The notes under the pieces were generated by a model. That model did not search any database. It had not been told where the DNA came from and was given only the letters and a program-made list of their open reading frames with translations. From an uncultured Flavobacteriaceae bacterium (lineage in GTDB: Bacteria; Bacteroidota; Bacteroidia; Flavobacteriales; Flavobacteriaceae), in assembly GCA_947489085.1 (NCBI GenBank), contig CANLCJ010000004.1, positions 62,001 through 126,000 on the forward strand: a stretch of 64,000 nt of DNA, written 5' to 3'. Made by a program: the position numbers and the translations under genes. How positions within the stretch are numbered: position 1 is the first letter of the stretch; each line of letters begins with the position of its first letter. Positions 1 through 7,613 of the stretch are shown here, one piece after another.

Positions 1-240
1 TACAATGTTAAAAAAGATATTCCAATTAACAGAAAAGAAATAGCTATGTTCGGAAATGGTTATGATAACACTGAATACTATGAAGGCTTTGCTATTTACA
101 AAGATTCCATAGTAGTAAAAGGTTACAATTATACCGAACCTGAAATGAATATTATAAACAAACGTTTTTATATTTCAGACAAAGGTAAGATTAAGTCATT
201 ATATGATATAGAGTTAGTTAGTTTTGAAGAAGAACCATAA
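1..240 (+). CDS. Partial immunity-type protein, C-terminal part
   Basis: The frame is open back to base 1, so the ATG at 46 is internal and the gene starts outside the window. The visible end contains EGFAIY followed by a KRFYISDKGKIKS stretch. This matches the C-terminal pattern of the lipoprotein at 1011-1595 (EGFAVY, then HFYFNKEGYIIS) and of the C-terminal domain of the protein at 5618-7201. I infer that it is a third member of the same immunity-like family. The next cassette frame begins inside its last 17 bases, as in the two other full examples. The cognate toxin would lie upstream of the window. The family itself is not one I can name. Confidence 0.6.
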   Translation, partial: YNVKKDIPINRKEIAMFGNGYDNTEYYEGFAIYKDSIVVKGYNYTEPEMNIINKRFYISDKGKIKSLYDIELVSFEEEP

Positions 241-1009
241 AACGGCTTTTCATGATAACGACAATAAAACAGCACAATTATATATTAAAGTAAGGGCAAT
301 AGAAAATGTGTTTACCATTGTAGATAATAAAAGAACATTTTTAAAAAGTAGCCCTTTTAAAATGATAGGTAATAATTGGCATGAGCCAGTAGATGATCCT
401 CAGATAGCTATATATACCCAATATGGTGCAAAAAATACTCACAAAAACACTTACGGGACAGCTAGAGGATATACTCATGCAGGATTGGATATTTTTGCCT
501 TAGAAGGTTCAAATGTTTACGCTTGTTTAGATAGTGAAGTATATGAAATACAGAAATGGACAAGAAAAACAGGAAAGAGCGGATATGGGCACAATATCAC
601 ACTTAAAGTAAAAATCCCTCAAGAGATAAGAAATAGACGAAGAGAATATACATTAGCTTATACAACAGATAAAAAACAGGGGAATAGTTTTAACCCAAAT
701 TCAAATGTTTTTTATTTAAGATATGCTCATTTAGGAGATATATTGGTAAAAAAAGGAGATAAGGTAAAGACAGGAGATGTTATTGCTAAATCAGGTATAT
801 CAGGGGTAATAGATGGAACTAAAGACCCCCATTTACATTTTAACATTTATAGTGATGTTAAAAGTAATACATATTTAGTTAATCCAGCTTATTATGTATA
901 TTGGAAAGAAATAGGAGATTTAACAAAGGCTGATAAAAAAACACAAAAAGATAGAATGGATGAAGGGCTTAAAGTAGATCCCGCTCCAAAACTTTCTAAA
1001 ATAAAATAA
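224..1009 (+). CDS. M23 (LytM) peptidase effector, orphan cassette
   Basis: Predicted zinc endopeptidase that cuts peptidoglycan cross-links. Residues about 10-46 match the end of the shared N-terminal domain found at 1580 and 7186 (AQLYIKVRAIENVF against AELYLKVEATENVF). Residues about 60-215 form an M23 domain with HAGLD (H85, D89), the YAHLGD strand (H169) and HLHF (H203, H205), so all expected metal and catalytic residues are present. There is no signal peptide or membrane segment, so it would need a dedicated export route to reach a cell wall, as antibacterial effectors do. The listed TTG start lies inside the previous gene and no in-frame ATG precedes the peptidase domain. The gene is therefore best read as a 5'-truncated orphan module that may not be translated on its own. 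The lipoprotein one base downstream is the likely immunity partner. Confidence 0.75.
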   Translation: MKKNHKTAFHDNDNKTAQLYIKVRAIENVFTIVDNKRTFLKSSPFKMIGNNWHEPVDDPQIAIYTQYGAKNTHKNTYGTARGYTHAGLDIFALEGSNVYACLDSEVYEIQKWTRKTGKSGYGHNITLKVKIPQEIRNRRREYTLAYTTDKKQGNSFNPNSNVFYLRYAHLGDILVKKGDKVKTGDVIAKSGISGVIDGTKDPHLHFNIYSDVKSNTYLVNPAYYVYWKEIGDLTKADKKTQKDRMDEGLKVDPAPKLSKIK

Positions 1010-1010
1010 T

Positions 1011-1595
1011 ATGAAATTAATTATTTATTTAATTATTTATTTATTTATTGGATGTAAAAATCCAAATTATAAGTTTAATAATAGTACTGATGAGGGCATA
1101 TATAAAATTGATACAATAACTAAAAATAGTGAAAAAGTCCAACTATTTGATACTCTATTAATTAAAAAAGTAAGATTTAATAAAAAACCTTTTAAATTAA
1201 AACATTTGTATTTACAGGAAAAAAAAATTGATTCTGTTGTAGAAACTTTGTGGGAATGCGGTAATCCCTTTCAATGGAAGGGTGAAGTATTTGACTATAA
1301 TTATGTAAAAGGCGCTAGGTATGTAACTAATCAAAATGACGCTTTTCTAGATCACGCAAAATTTATAGGTGATAATAACCTGACTTTTATTGATTCTCAG
1401 ATTATTATAAACAAGGAAACGACTCTTAAAGATTTTAGAGTTATTTTTAAGAATCTAAAAATTCTAGAAATAGAAGAGGGATTTGCTGTATACAACATTA
1501 CATTTAATCCATCACAGCCTGAAGATAATTGGCACTTTTATTTTAATAAGGAGGGTTACATAATTTCATTTTATCTGGATTGGTGGTTGTGCTAG
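1011..1595 (+). CDS. Lipoprotein, candidate immunity protein to the M23 effector
   Basis: Short hydrophobic leader ending in a lipobox (LFIGC), so it is probably lipid-anchored and periplasm-facing, where a peptidoglycan-cutting toxin would act. It starts one base after the M23 cassette stop. Its last about 110 residues align by eye with the C-terminus of the protein at 5618-7201: shared CG-PF-W, Y-TN---A, TL-DF---F and a W-FYF-K-G---SF-L-WWLC ending. The family is not one I recognise. The immunity role is inferred from order, spacing and localisation; no binding motif is visible. The next cassette frame overlaps its last 16 bases. Confidence 0.6.
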   Translation: MKLIIYLIIYLFIGCKNPNYKFNNSTDEGIYKIDTITKNSEKVQLFDTLLIKKVRFNKKPFKLKHLYLQEKKIDSVVETLWECGNPFQWKGEVFDYNYVKGARYVTNQNDAFLDHAKFIGDNNLTFIDSQIIINKETTLKDFRVIFKNLKILEIEEGFAVYNITFNPSQPEDNWHFYFNKEGYIISFYLDWWLC

Positions 1596-1925
1596 TCGCC
1601 GAGTGCCCAAATCTAGAAGGGAAAACCGTAGCCTTTAAAGTTTTTGAAAAAGTACCTTTGCTAGAAGACCAAGACAAAGCACTCACACTAATCCATGAAA
1701 ACCAAGAAAAAACACGTATTGAAGCCAAAGTAGAAAATGGCTATGCCGTTGCCGAAGTAAAATTACAGCACTGTAAAGAGGATGCAGACAACACTGATTG
1801 GGAAACCACATTAGACCCCGATCAAGGCGAACTAAAAACTGCAGAACTCTACTTAAAAGTAGAAGCAACTGAAAATGTGTTTAAAATACTTAATAATGGT
1901 GAGTTTTTAAAGGAAATACCATTTA
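1580..1925 (+). repeat. Shared N-domain repeat, copy 1
   Basis: Near-identical DNA to 7186-7531, from the last codons of the upstream immunity gene (WWLC) to the KEIPFK or KEVPFK boundary. Only scattered substitutions are seen and no indels were noticed. Similarity stops abruptly where the toxin part begins. Such a block can serve as a homologous recombination site for swapping toxin tails. Confidence 0.85.
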
Positions 1926-2623
1926 AGTTTGAGGCTGCTGTAGACTTATATGAAATATACCATAATCATAAAATTTATAAAACTATTTTTGAGAATGCTA
2001 AAAAGGCTAGTTACTATTACATCGATTCTTCAAGTAAGAAAGAACTCATATTTACAACAAAGTATAATAAAATAAAAAGCAAGTATACAAGTTCATTTTA
2101 TGGAGGAAAGGAAGTTAACTTGATCGATCTGAGAAATTATAAAAGCTGTAATAAAAATGGACTTAAGTTCAAATTTGACATGAAGGTCGATGATAATAGA
2201 CCTTGGGTTTATCAAGATACTTTTGCTAGTTTATTGGGTGCAATGCTTGAAGTTGGATACGAAGATTTATTTTGTACAGGTTTTAGTAAAGAAGATGGCT
2301 CTCCAGGTGTAAGCTCATCACACAAGAACGGTTTTAATGGTGATTTTAGATATCTAAGAAAAGATAAAACAGGAGGTAGATTAAGATTGGATTATGACAA
2401 ACAGAAAGGAGATATTCAAGGATATTCTGACTTAGATAAAGATAGGCAAGAAAAATTAATCGATGCATTTTATAATTATGGTTGGAAAAGTTTTTTATCG
2501 CAGAAATATGGAAAAAACAAAATGTTAAAATTAAAAAGAACAACTCCAGATAGTAAACATATGAAACATTATGACCATCTACATTTACAAGGATATGATA
2601 GAAAGTTTATTAAAAAGAAATAA
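1580..2623 (+). CDS. Effector: shared N-domain plus M15/M74-like LAS peptidase
   Basis: Residues about 5-116 are the shared cassette domain, starting at AECPNLEGKTVAFK and ending at EIPFK. After a variable linker, residues about 195-345 form a LAS-type metallopeptidase-like domain. SSSHKNGFNGD supplies H248 and D255 in the H-x6-D spacing, and DHLHL supplies H333 and H335. This is the zinc-site pattern of D-Ala-D-Ala and murein endopeptidases. There is no signal peptide. The frame starts at a TTG inside the end of the upstream lipoprotein gene. Because the N-domain copy at 7186 is almost identical in DNA, this looks like a recombinable orphan module whose true N-terminus belongs to a parental effector elsewhere. 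A second, broken copy of the toxin domain lies at 3457-4096. Confidence 0.65.
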   Translation: MVVVLVAECPNLEGKTVAFKVFEKVPLLEDQDKALTLIHENQEKTRIEAKVENGYAVAEVKLQHCKEDADNTDWETTLDPDQGELKTAELYLKVEATENVFKILNNGEFLKEIPFKFEAAVDLYEIYHNHKIYKTIFENAKKASYYYIDSSSKKELIFTTKYNKIKSKYTSSFYGGKEVNLIDLRNYKSCNKNGLKFKFDMKVDDNRPWVYQDTFASLLGAMLEVGYEDLFCTGFSKEDGSPGVSSSHKNGFNGDFRYLRKDKTGGRLRLDYDKQKGDIQGYSDLDKDRQEKLIDAFYNYGWKSFLSQKYGKNKMLKLKRTTPDSKHMKHYDHLHLQGYDRKFIKKK

Positions 2624-3395
2624 GAAAACGATATTTATTGGATTTATTTTGTCAGTTCTATTATGTAGCTGTAGAAACAACCAAAATAGAACTAAAATAG
2701 CCAATAACTCTTCGGTAAATTTTAAACAAAAAGATGTTAACAGAGATACAATATTTTTTCTTAGAAAAAATGATAGTATTATCGACGTTGTAAATAAAAG
2801 CGAAGCTTACTTTTTTAGGGTTGTCAAAGATTCTTCTTCACTAGGATATGAGTTTATTGATTTTTCAATGTATGAATATAGTGCCGGAATTCATGAACCT
2901 AAAAGATCTGGATACATACAAAATCTGTATGAATTATTTCCAGAAAAATCGATAGCAAATGGAAAGTGGATTATTTTTGGTAATGATAGTGACTTATTAT
3001 ATAATCTGAAATATCACAAAATAGGATATTATAAACAAGGTATCAAAGATAGTATTTGGTATACAAGCTATGAAGATGGATGGGATGAATATTTTTATTA
3101 TGAGAATGGAACTTCGATAGATTATGTCAAAAATGTTAAGTTTTATGGTTACCAAGAATCTTTAGTTGTTGAAGGAACAGAATTTCGTAAAGATGGTTTA
3201 CCAACAGGTATATGGAAATATTATAGGGACAATGAAGTTTTAGAACATGAATATATCCATCAAAAAGATTCAATCGTGGTAAAATATACTAGAAAGAACA
3301 AAGAAACAACTAAAATTATTGATAAAGGGTTTTTTATTGCTGCTAAATACTCGGAGGAATTTGTTCCAATTGAAATCAATCATAGGAAATATTAA
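2595..3395 (+). CDS. Lipoprotein with MORN-like (YwqK-type) repeats, candidate immunity protein
   Basis: The listed frame opens at 2571, but the ATG at 2595 gives a proper leader (KKTIFIGFILSVLLCSC) with lipobox LLCSC. It overlaps the 3' end of the M15-like effector by 29 bases, suggesting translational coupling. The mature part has repeated W-Y-G elements such as GKWIIFGND, DSIWYTSYEDG and TGIWKYYRDNE. These resemble the MORN-2 repeats of YwqK family antitoxins. A periplasmic inhibitor of the preceding murein peptidase is the natural reading. The repeat call is by eye. Confidence 0.6.
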   Translation: MIESLLKRNKKTIFIGFILSVLLCSCRNNQNRTKIANNSSVNFKQKDVNRDTIFFLRKNDSIIDVVNKSEAYFFRVVKDSSSLGYEFIDFSMYEYSAGIHEPKRSGYIQNLYELFPEKSIANGKWIIFGNDSDLLYNLKYHKIGYYKQGIKDSIWYTSYEDGWDEYFYYENGTSIDYVKNVKFYGYQESLVVEGTEFRKDGLPTGIWKYYRDNEVLEHEYIHQKDSIVVKYTRKNKETTKIIDKGFFIAAKYSEEFVPIEINHRKY

Positions 3396-3456
3396 TATTT
3401 AGAAAACGAGCTAAACCACTCCATAATAACAAAGAAACTAGAATGTTGTATGCTAA

Positions 3457-4096
3457 CAAAGAAAAGATTTTAAGAAAAATATTCTGTCGAAAAAGAATAG
3501 TGATGATATATTACTAGCCTATTCTAAGGAAATACAATCATATAGTTCAGGAAATGTTAAATTTAAGTTTTTAACATGGAATAGTTCTTCTGGCAGATGG
3601 TATATTAATTTAGATTGTTTGGCAGGTCTTTTAGGAGCTATGATTGAGGAAAGTATTGAAGATTTAGGATTTAATGGATTTAGTGTCAAAGATGGAAATA
3701 CTGCTGGTGGAAGTAGTTCACACATTAATGGAGAAAAAGGAGATTTGAGATATTTGAGTACAAATAAAAATGGTGAAGCAATCCATTTATTTACTAATCA
3801 TACTACAAAAATACAAAATCCTAACTTTGATTATGAAAGACAAAAACGTTTTAATGAAGCTATGTATAAATACGGTTGGGGAAGATTAGCAAAAATGTAT
3901 TCTGAAAATTTTTATATAGAACAAGAAGAGGAGGTTATAAATCCCAAAACAAAAAAGAAAGAAAAGAAAAAGATAAGGGTTCTGCATTTATTGAATCATT
4001 GTTTTACATAAAATGAAAATTGGTAAAGGAGGTTATAGACATTATCATCATATTCATTTAACAGGTTTTGATCATTCTAGAATTAAAGAAAAATGA
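3457..4096 (+). pseudogene. Frameshifted M15/M74-like toxin domain
   Basis: Broken second copy of the peptidase domain at 1580-2623. Reading upstream of the listed ORF, the frame is open from 3457 and carries VKFKF and WYINLDCLAGLLGAM, matching LKFKF and TFASLLGAM of copy 1. SSSHINGEKGD keeps the H-x6-D zinc motif. The listed ORF stops at 4011, but the shifted frame continues with HYHHIHLTGFD and ends at the TGA at 4094-4096, matching HYDHLHLQGYD. A single frameshift near 4000-4012, next to an A-rich lysine stretch, therefore separates the last zinc ligands. No shared N-domain precedes it, so both ends are damaged. Confidence 0.75.
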
Positions 4097-4869
4097 GGCT
4101 AATAATTATTCTATTTTTAGTGGTAATCACGGTTAGTTGTCAAACTAAAAAACATAACAAAGATGAGGTTGTTCAAGTAAATATAAATAATCATTCTGTA
4201 GGAAAAAAGATTGCGATTGATTCTATATTAGCAAAGCTTCCATCGATAGATTTACCTTATTCGAGTGAGGATATCATCCCAAAAGTAAAATATTATGACT
4301 CTATAGGAGGTTATTTTGTTGATACAATTAATTTTAAAATAAGCGCTCATAAATTATATTCTTATGCAGATATCAAAAAATCACCATTTTTCTTCGACAA
4401 AGATGCTTTAAAACGTTGTTTTTTAAATAATAAATCGAATATTGTTAGTAAAAATAACCTCATATTTGCGTACCAAAATGATAATGATTATAACTACAAC
4501 ATAGCCCCTAAAGTTTTATTTCCTGTATTTAAAAAAGAGTTGCAAGATGTGAATTTAATTGGAAGTTATTCTCAATATTTTGGTGAAAATGACATTCCTG
4601 GAGTGTTTTTTATTTTGTCAAGTTTTAATAAAAATGGAAAACAGATCGACTATTTAATTGTTTTTAATAGATTTATTTGGGAAAATGGATTAGAAATTGA
4701 TTTTCAAATAAAAGAGGGTGTTGGTATTCAGGTTTATAGAAAAGAAATAGAATATTATGATGGTGATTTAGAAAACGAGTTAGACCCTCCTCGGATAACA
4801 AGTAAGTTAGAATATTATTCACTTACAAAGAAAGGGCTTTTTGAAAAGAGAACTAATAATAATGAATAA
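4093..4869 (+). CDS. Lipoprotein, candidate immunity protein of the broken M15-like toxin
   Basis: Leader MRLIIILFLVVITVSC with a good lipobox (VSC). The ATG overlaps the stop of the frameshifted toxin in an ATGA arrangement, so the two were once translationally coupled. The 258-residue protein has no motif that I recognise and does not visibly match the MORN-like immunity candidate of the related toxin at 1580. It is intact although its toxin is broken, which fits retention as protection against siblings that still carry the toxin. The function is inferred from position. Confidence 0.55.
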   Translation: MRLIIILFLVVITVSCQTKKHNKDEVVQVNINNHSVGKKIAIDSILAKLPSIDLPYSSEDIIPKVKYYDSIGGYFVDTINFKISAHKLYSYADIKKSPFFFDKDALKRCFLNNKSNIVSKNNLIFAYQNDNDYNYNIAPKVLFPVFKKELQDVNLIGSYSQYFGENDIPGVFFILSSFNKNGKQIDYLIVFNRFIWENGLEIDFQIKEGVGIQVYRKEIEYYDGDLENELDPPRITSKLEYYSLTKKGLFEKRTNNNE

Positions 4870-4924
4870 CACTTTGTGAATTTTACTTTTTAGAGTTATC
4901 TGTCTAATTCATAAATAGCTGTAA

Positions 4925-5080
4925 ATTAAATTATTAAGTATCAATAAAGAATATTGGCTCGCACACATAGAAGCTGTAACAACTTATAACAATGTAGCAA
5001 GTATGGGAGGACAATCACGTAAAGACCCTGAGTTATTTATGAAAACAAAATTTGATAAAGATGGAAAGGTTATTAAATAA
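4925..5080 (+). pseudogene. C-terminal remnant of another toxin
   Basis: A frame open from 4925 to the TAA at 5078-5080 encodes about 51 residues, including EYWLAHIEAVTTYNN, then MGGQSRKDPELF and a lysine-rich end. It has no start of its own and overlaps the start of the next lipoprotein gene (ATG at 5061) by 20 bases, the spacing seen at the other toxin/immunity junctions. It is probably the tail of a deleted toxin. The family is unknown; no nuclease or peptidase motif is complete enough to name. Confidence 0.45.
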
Positions 5081-5495
5081 TAGTTTTATTTGTTTATTTA
5101 TTTATTCTTGTCTAATAATTTCTTGTAAAGAAAATAAAACATTAGATGATTCATTAAGTACTAGAAATAAGTTGACCTCTAGTACAGCTAACCAGTCTAT
5201 TGGTGTCAAAAATATGAATAGAGAATCTCAATTTCAAAAAAAAGAAGTATTTTATATAGATAGCGTTCTTGTTAATGGAAGAGTGCCTTTATATACAACA
5301 TATGATTTTTTTACAAAAAATCTTGGAAAACAAGATAGCATACAACCTTTTACGGGAGAGATATATTCAGCGTTTGAAGACGCTACTGAAGTCGAAACAA
5401 AATCGCTTTATAAAAATAATTCAGAATATGAATTATACAAAGGACAACTGATATATTATAATATTGAATTGGACTACCTAGTAAATTTGGTATAA
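5061..5495 (+). CDS. Truncated lipoprotein, immunity-like
   Basis: The listed frame opens at a TTG at 5052; the ATG at 5061 gives the leader LLNNSFICLFIYSCLIISC with lipobox IISC. The segment FYIDSVLVNGRVPLYTTYDFF resembles SINQVLFNGEKMNIKYSDLK of the protein at 5618-7201, so it may belong to the same immunity family. It stops after 144 residues, where the relatives would continue for some 70 more. The stop lies five bases before the end of an IS3 transposase remnant. I infer that the element cut the gene and that the last few residues may be element-derived. Confidence 0.5.
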   Translation: MERLLNNSFICLFIYSCLIISCKENKTLDDSLSTRNKLTSSTANQSIGVKNMNRESQFQKKEVFYIDSVLVNGRVPLYTTYDFFTKNLGKQDSIQPFTGEIYSAFEDATEVETKSLYKNNSEYELYKGQLIYYNIELDYLVNLV

Positions 5496-5499
5496 ATAG

Positions 5500-5616
5500 T
5501 TAAGCGACTTTTCTATAGTTATTGATTTTAATTTCTAATTCTTTTTCAGCAGGAGTTTTGTAGTCAAGTGAGGAATGTAACCTTTGATAATTATACCAAT
5601 TTATATATTTACCAAT
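5500..5616 (-). mobile_element. IS3-family transposase remnant (integrase C-terminus)
   Basis: On the minus strand, about 38 residues read IGKYINWYNYQRLHSSLDYKTP followed by AEKELEIKINNYRKVA and a stop. This is the standard end of IS3-family OrfB (rve integrase core: YI-WYN--R-HSSL-Y-TP-E). Similarity ends just before the ATG at 5618. Only the last part of the transposase and probably the adjoining element terminus remain, wedged between two lipoprotein genes. Confidence 0.8.
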
Positions 5617-5617
5617 T

Positions 5618-7201
5618 ATGAAGTACCTACTATATTTTTCATTAACGATTAGCTTTTGTTTTAACTGTGGTAAATATAATAAAGGTAAGAAAGAGAAGGA
5701 AGATATACAGCAAGATATCTTAGAAGATAGCATCTCTCAGCAAATACAAGAAAATAATCTCAAAAAAGATATAAGGTATGTTAATGCCGAAAATGGATTG
5801 AATTATAGAGATTCACCAAATGGGAATGTAATTGGTAAATTTACTAATGGCATGAGCCTCGATATTGTTGGTTATTCAGGAATCTATCAAGAGGTAGAAG
5901 ATGAGGACGAAATTTTGAAAGGAGAATGGTTATATGTATTAGCTCGAAAAGACACCGTATACGTGTTCAGTGCGTTTTTATCACAAGATAAAGATGTTAG
6001 CAAAATTCCAGAAGAGAATGAGTATTTTGTAGAAAATGTTGAAGATCTATTCAAAACCGATGAATTTGTAAAAGAGCATCTTAATGATTCAATTATTGTC
6101 AAGCAAATTCCTGTAAAAAACTTTATGAATATTCAGAAAATATCAAAGAAGGAATTTGAATCTATTTTCAAAGAAAATAATAATCTCAAGAAGGAAAAGC
6201 ATATCAAAAAAACAGATAGTATTATCAAAATAAGATGCCTTAATAATAGATCTATAACTTATAAGGACAATTATCCTGAATATGATGAGGAAATCGAAAC
6301 CTATGATTATTCAGGAACATATGAGGCAATTAATTCTTATCTAATAATCAAGAACGGTTATGAATGGAGTTCATATCTGATAATAAATAAAAATTCATGT
6401 GAATTTGTGGAATATAATGGCCTTCCTGTGTTTAATTCTAATTTCTCAAAAATGATCACTGTTAATACTGATAGTTACAAGTATACTGATTTCGAGGTTT
6501 ATAACTTAGTAAATAATAGATTCGAATTAGCCAACACTTTTACTTTAGATTTGACTGTTACCGACCTTGTTTTTGATAAGCAAAATAACTTTTATATATC
6601 ATATGCGGTAGAATGGAACGATGGAGAAATTCAGAAAAAGTCGTCTCAGTATTTTGCTATTAATAGAGTTTCTCTGGAAAACTCTGAAAAAAAGGTACTA
6701 GAAGAAAAAAAGAATACACATTTGGATACATTATCAATAAATCAAGTGTTATTTAATGGAGAAAAGATGAATATTAAATATTCTGATTTGAAAAAGAAAT
6801 TTAGAGATTCTATTACCTATTCTGAGTGGGCTTGTGGACACCCTTTTGAATGGGAGAATGATAGTGTGGATTTTTGGTCGTACCATACTAGAGGTTTAAC
6901 GTATGAGACAAATAAAGAAGAAGCATTATTGATTAGAGGAGAGGGTAAGAACTTGAATTTGATTATAAAAAATAGAAATGTTAAATTAAATAGAAATATA
7001 ACATTAAATGACTTCAAAAGTGTATTTCCTAATTCATACAAAGATTACAAATTTCGGAAAAATAAGTTTCCTAATGATTACGAATATTCTGATTACATAC
7101 ATGTTGCTTTTGAATTAGAATATCCTGAGCATCATTGGATTTTTTATTTTGACAAAAAAGGATTTTTGAAAAGTTTTGAATTGTATTGGTGGTTATGCTA
7201 A
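5618..7201 (+). CDS. Exported SH3b-domain protein with C-terminal immunity domain
   Basis: 527 residues. The N-terminal hydrophobic leader has a Cys at the expected place (FCFNCGK), but the residue before it is Asn, so lipidation is uncertain. Residues about 50-125 look like a bacterial SH3 domain (GLNYRDSPNGNVIGKF, then GEWLYV and VYVFSAFL), typical of wall-binding proteins. The middle is unrecognised. Residues about 375-527 align with the whole mature part of the lipoprotein at 1011-1595 (CGHPFEW, TNKEEALL, HWIFYFDKKG, WWLC end). It is thus an immunity-like domain fused to a wall-associated module. Its own toxin is missing; the IS3 remnant sits directly upstream. The shared N-domain repeat overlaps its last 16 bases. 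Confidence 0.6.
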   Translation: MKYLLYFSLTISFCFNCGKYNKGKKEKEDIQQDILEDSISQQIQENNLKKDIRYVNAENGLNYRDSPNGNVIGKFTNGMSLDIVGYSGIYQEVEDEDEILKGEWLYVLARKDTVYVFSAFLSQDKDVSKIPEENEYFVENVEDLFKTDEFVKEHLNDSIIVKQIPVKNFMNIQKISKKEFESIFKENNNLKKEKHIKKTDSIIKIRCLNNRSITYKDNYPEYDEEIETYDYSGTYEAINSYLIIKNGYEWSSYLIINKNSCEFVEYNGLPVFNSNFSKMITVNTDSYKYTDFEVYNLVNNRFELANTFTLDLTVTDLVFDKQNNFYISYAVEWNDGEIQKKSSQYFAINRVSLENSEKKVLEEKKNTHLDTLSINQVLFNGEKMNIKYSDLKKKFRDSITYSEWACGHPFEWENDSVDFWSYHTRGLTYETNKEEALLIRGEGKNLNLIIKNRNVKLNRNITLNDFKSVFPNSYKDYKFRKNKFPNDYEYSDYIHVAFELEYPEHHWIFYFDKKGFLKSFELYWWLC

Positions 7202-7531
7202 TCTCCGAGTGCCCAAATCTAGAAGGGAAAACCGTAGCCTTTAAAGTTTTTGAAAAAGTACCTTTGCTAGAAGACCAAGACAAAGCACTCACACTAATCC
7301 ATGAAAACCAAGAAAAAACACGTATTGAAGCCAAAGTAGAAAAAGGCTATGCTGTAGCCGAATTAAAATTACAGCACTGTAAAGAGGATGCAGACAATAC
7401 TGATTGGGAAACCACATTAGACCCCGATCAAGGCGAACTAAAAACAGTAGAACTCTACTTAAAAGTAGAAGCTACCGAAAATGTATTTAAAATTCTTAAT
7501 AATAGTAAATTTTTAAAGGAAGTACCATTCA
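7186..7531 (+). repeat. Shared N-domain repeat, copy 2
   Basis: Direct repeat of 1580-1925, near identical at DNA level. As with copy 1, the homology begins in the WWLC codons of an immunity-type gene and ends at the toxin boundary, 5.6 kb downstream of copy 1 in the same orientation. Confidence 0.85.
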
Positions 7532-7569
7532 AGATGAATGGTACTACTTGTAGTCCGTGCCGATTATGA
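7186..7569 (+). CDS. Shared cassette N-domain, toxin part missing
   Basis: A 127-residue frame holding one complete copy of the shared N-domain (SECPNLEGKTVAFK to KEVPFK), ending 11 residues later. The tail MNGTTCSPCRL carries no toxin domain. It begins at TTG inside the preceding immunity gene, like the cassettes at 224 and 1580. It could be a module whose toxin was lost by frameshift or recombination; a run of nine A residues lies 14 bases after the stop. It has no signal peptide. It may be an untranslated recombination substrate. Confidence 0.55.
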   Translation: MVVMLISECPNLEGKTVAFKVFEKVPLLEDQDKALTLIHENQEKTRIEAKVEKGYAVAELKLQHCKEDADNTDWETTLDPDQGELKTVELYLKVEATENVFKILNNSKFLKEVPFKMNGTTCSPCRL

Positions 7570-7613
7570 GTAAGCAAAAGAGATAAAAAAAAAGTAACGT
7601 TAAAACTAAAGAT

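Noticed and set aside
1543-1728. Repeated minus ORF MASIRVFSWFSWISVSALSW (also at 7071-7334)
   Set aside because: It occurs twice only because the shared N-domain DNA is duplicated. It is the antisense of that domain.
2346-2543. Minus-strand ORF inside the M15-like effector
   Set aside because: Low-complexity hydrophobic antisense of a real coding region with matching homologous protein on the plus strand.
3519-3725. 68-residue minus ORF MCELLPPAVFPS...
   Set aside because: Antisense of the frameshifted toxin, whose plus-strand frame has clear similarity to copy 1.
5500-5733. 77-residue minus ORF as a gene
   Set aside because: Only its second half is IS3 transposase; the first half is the antisense of the start of the gene at 5618. 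Reported as a remnant.
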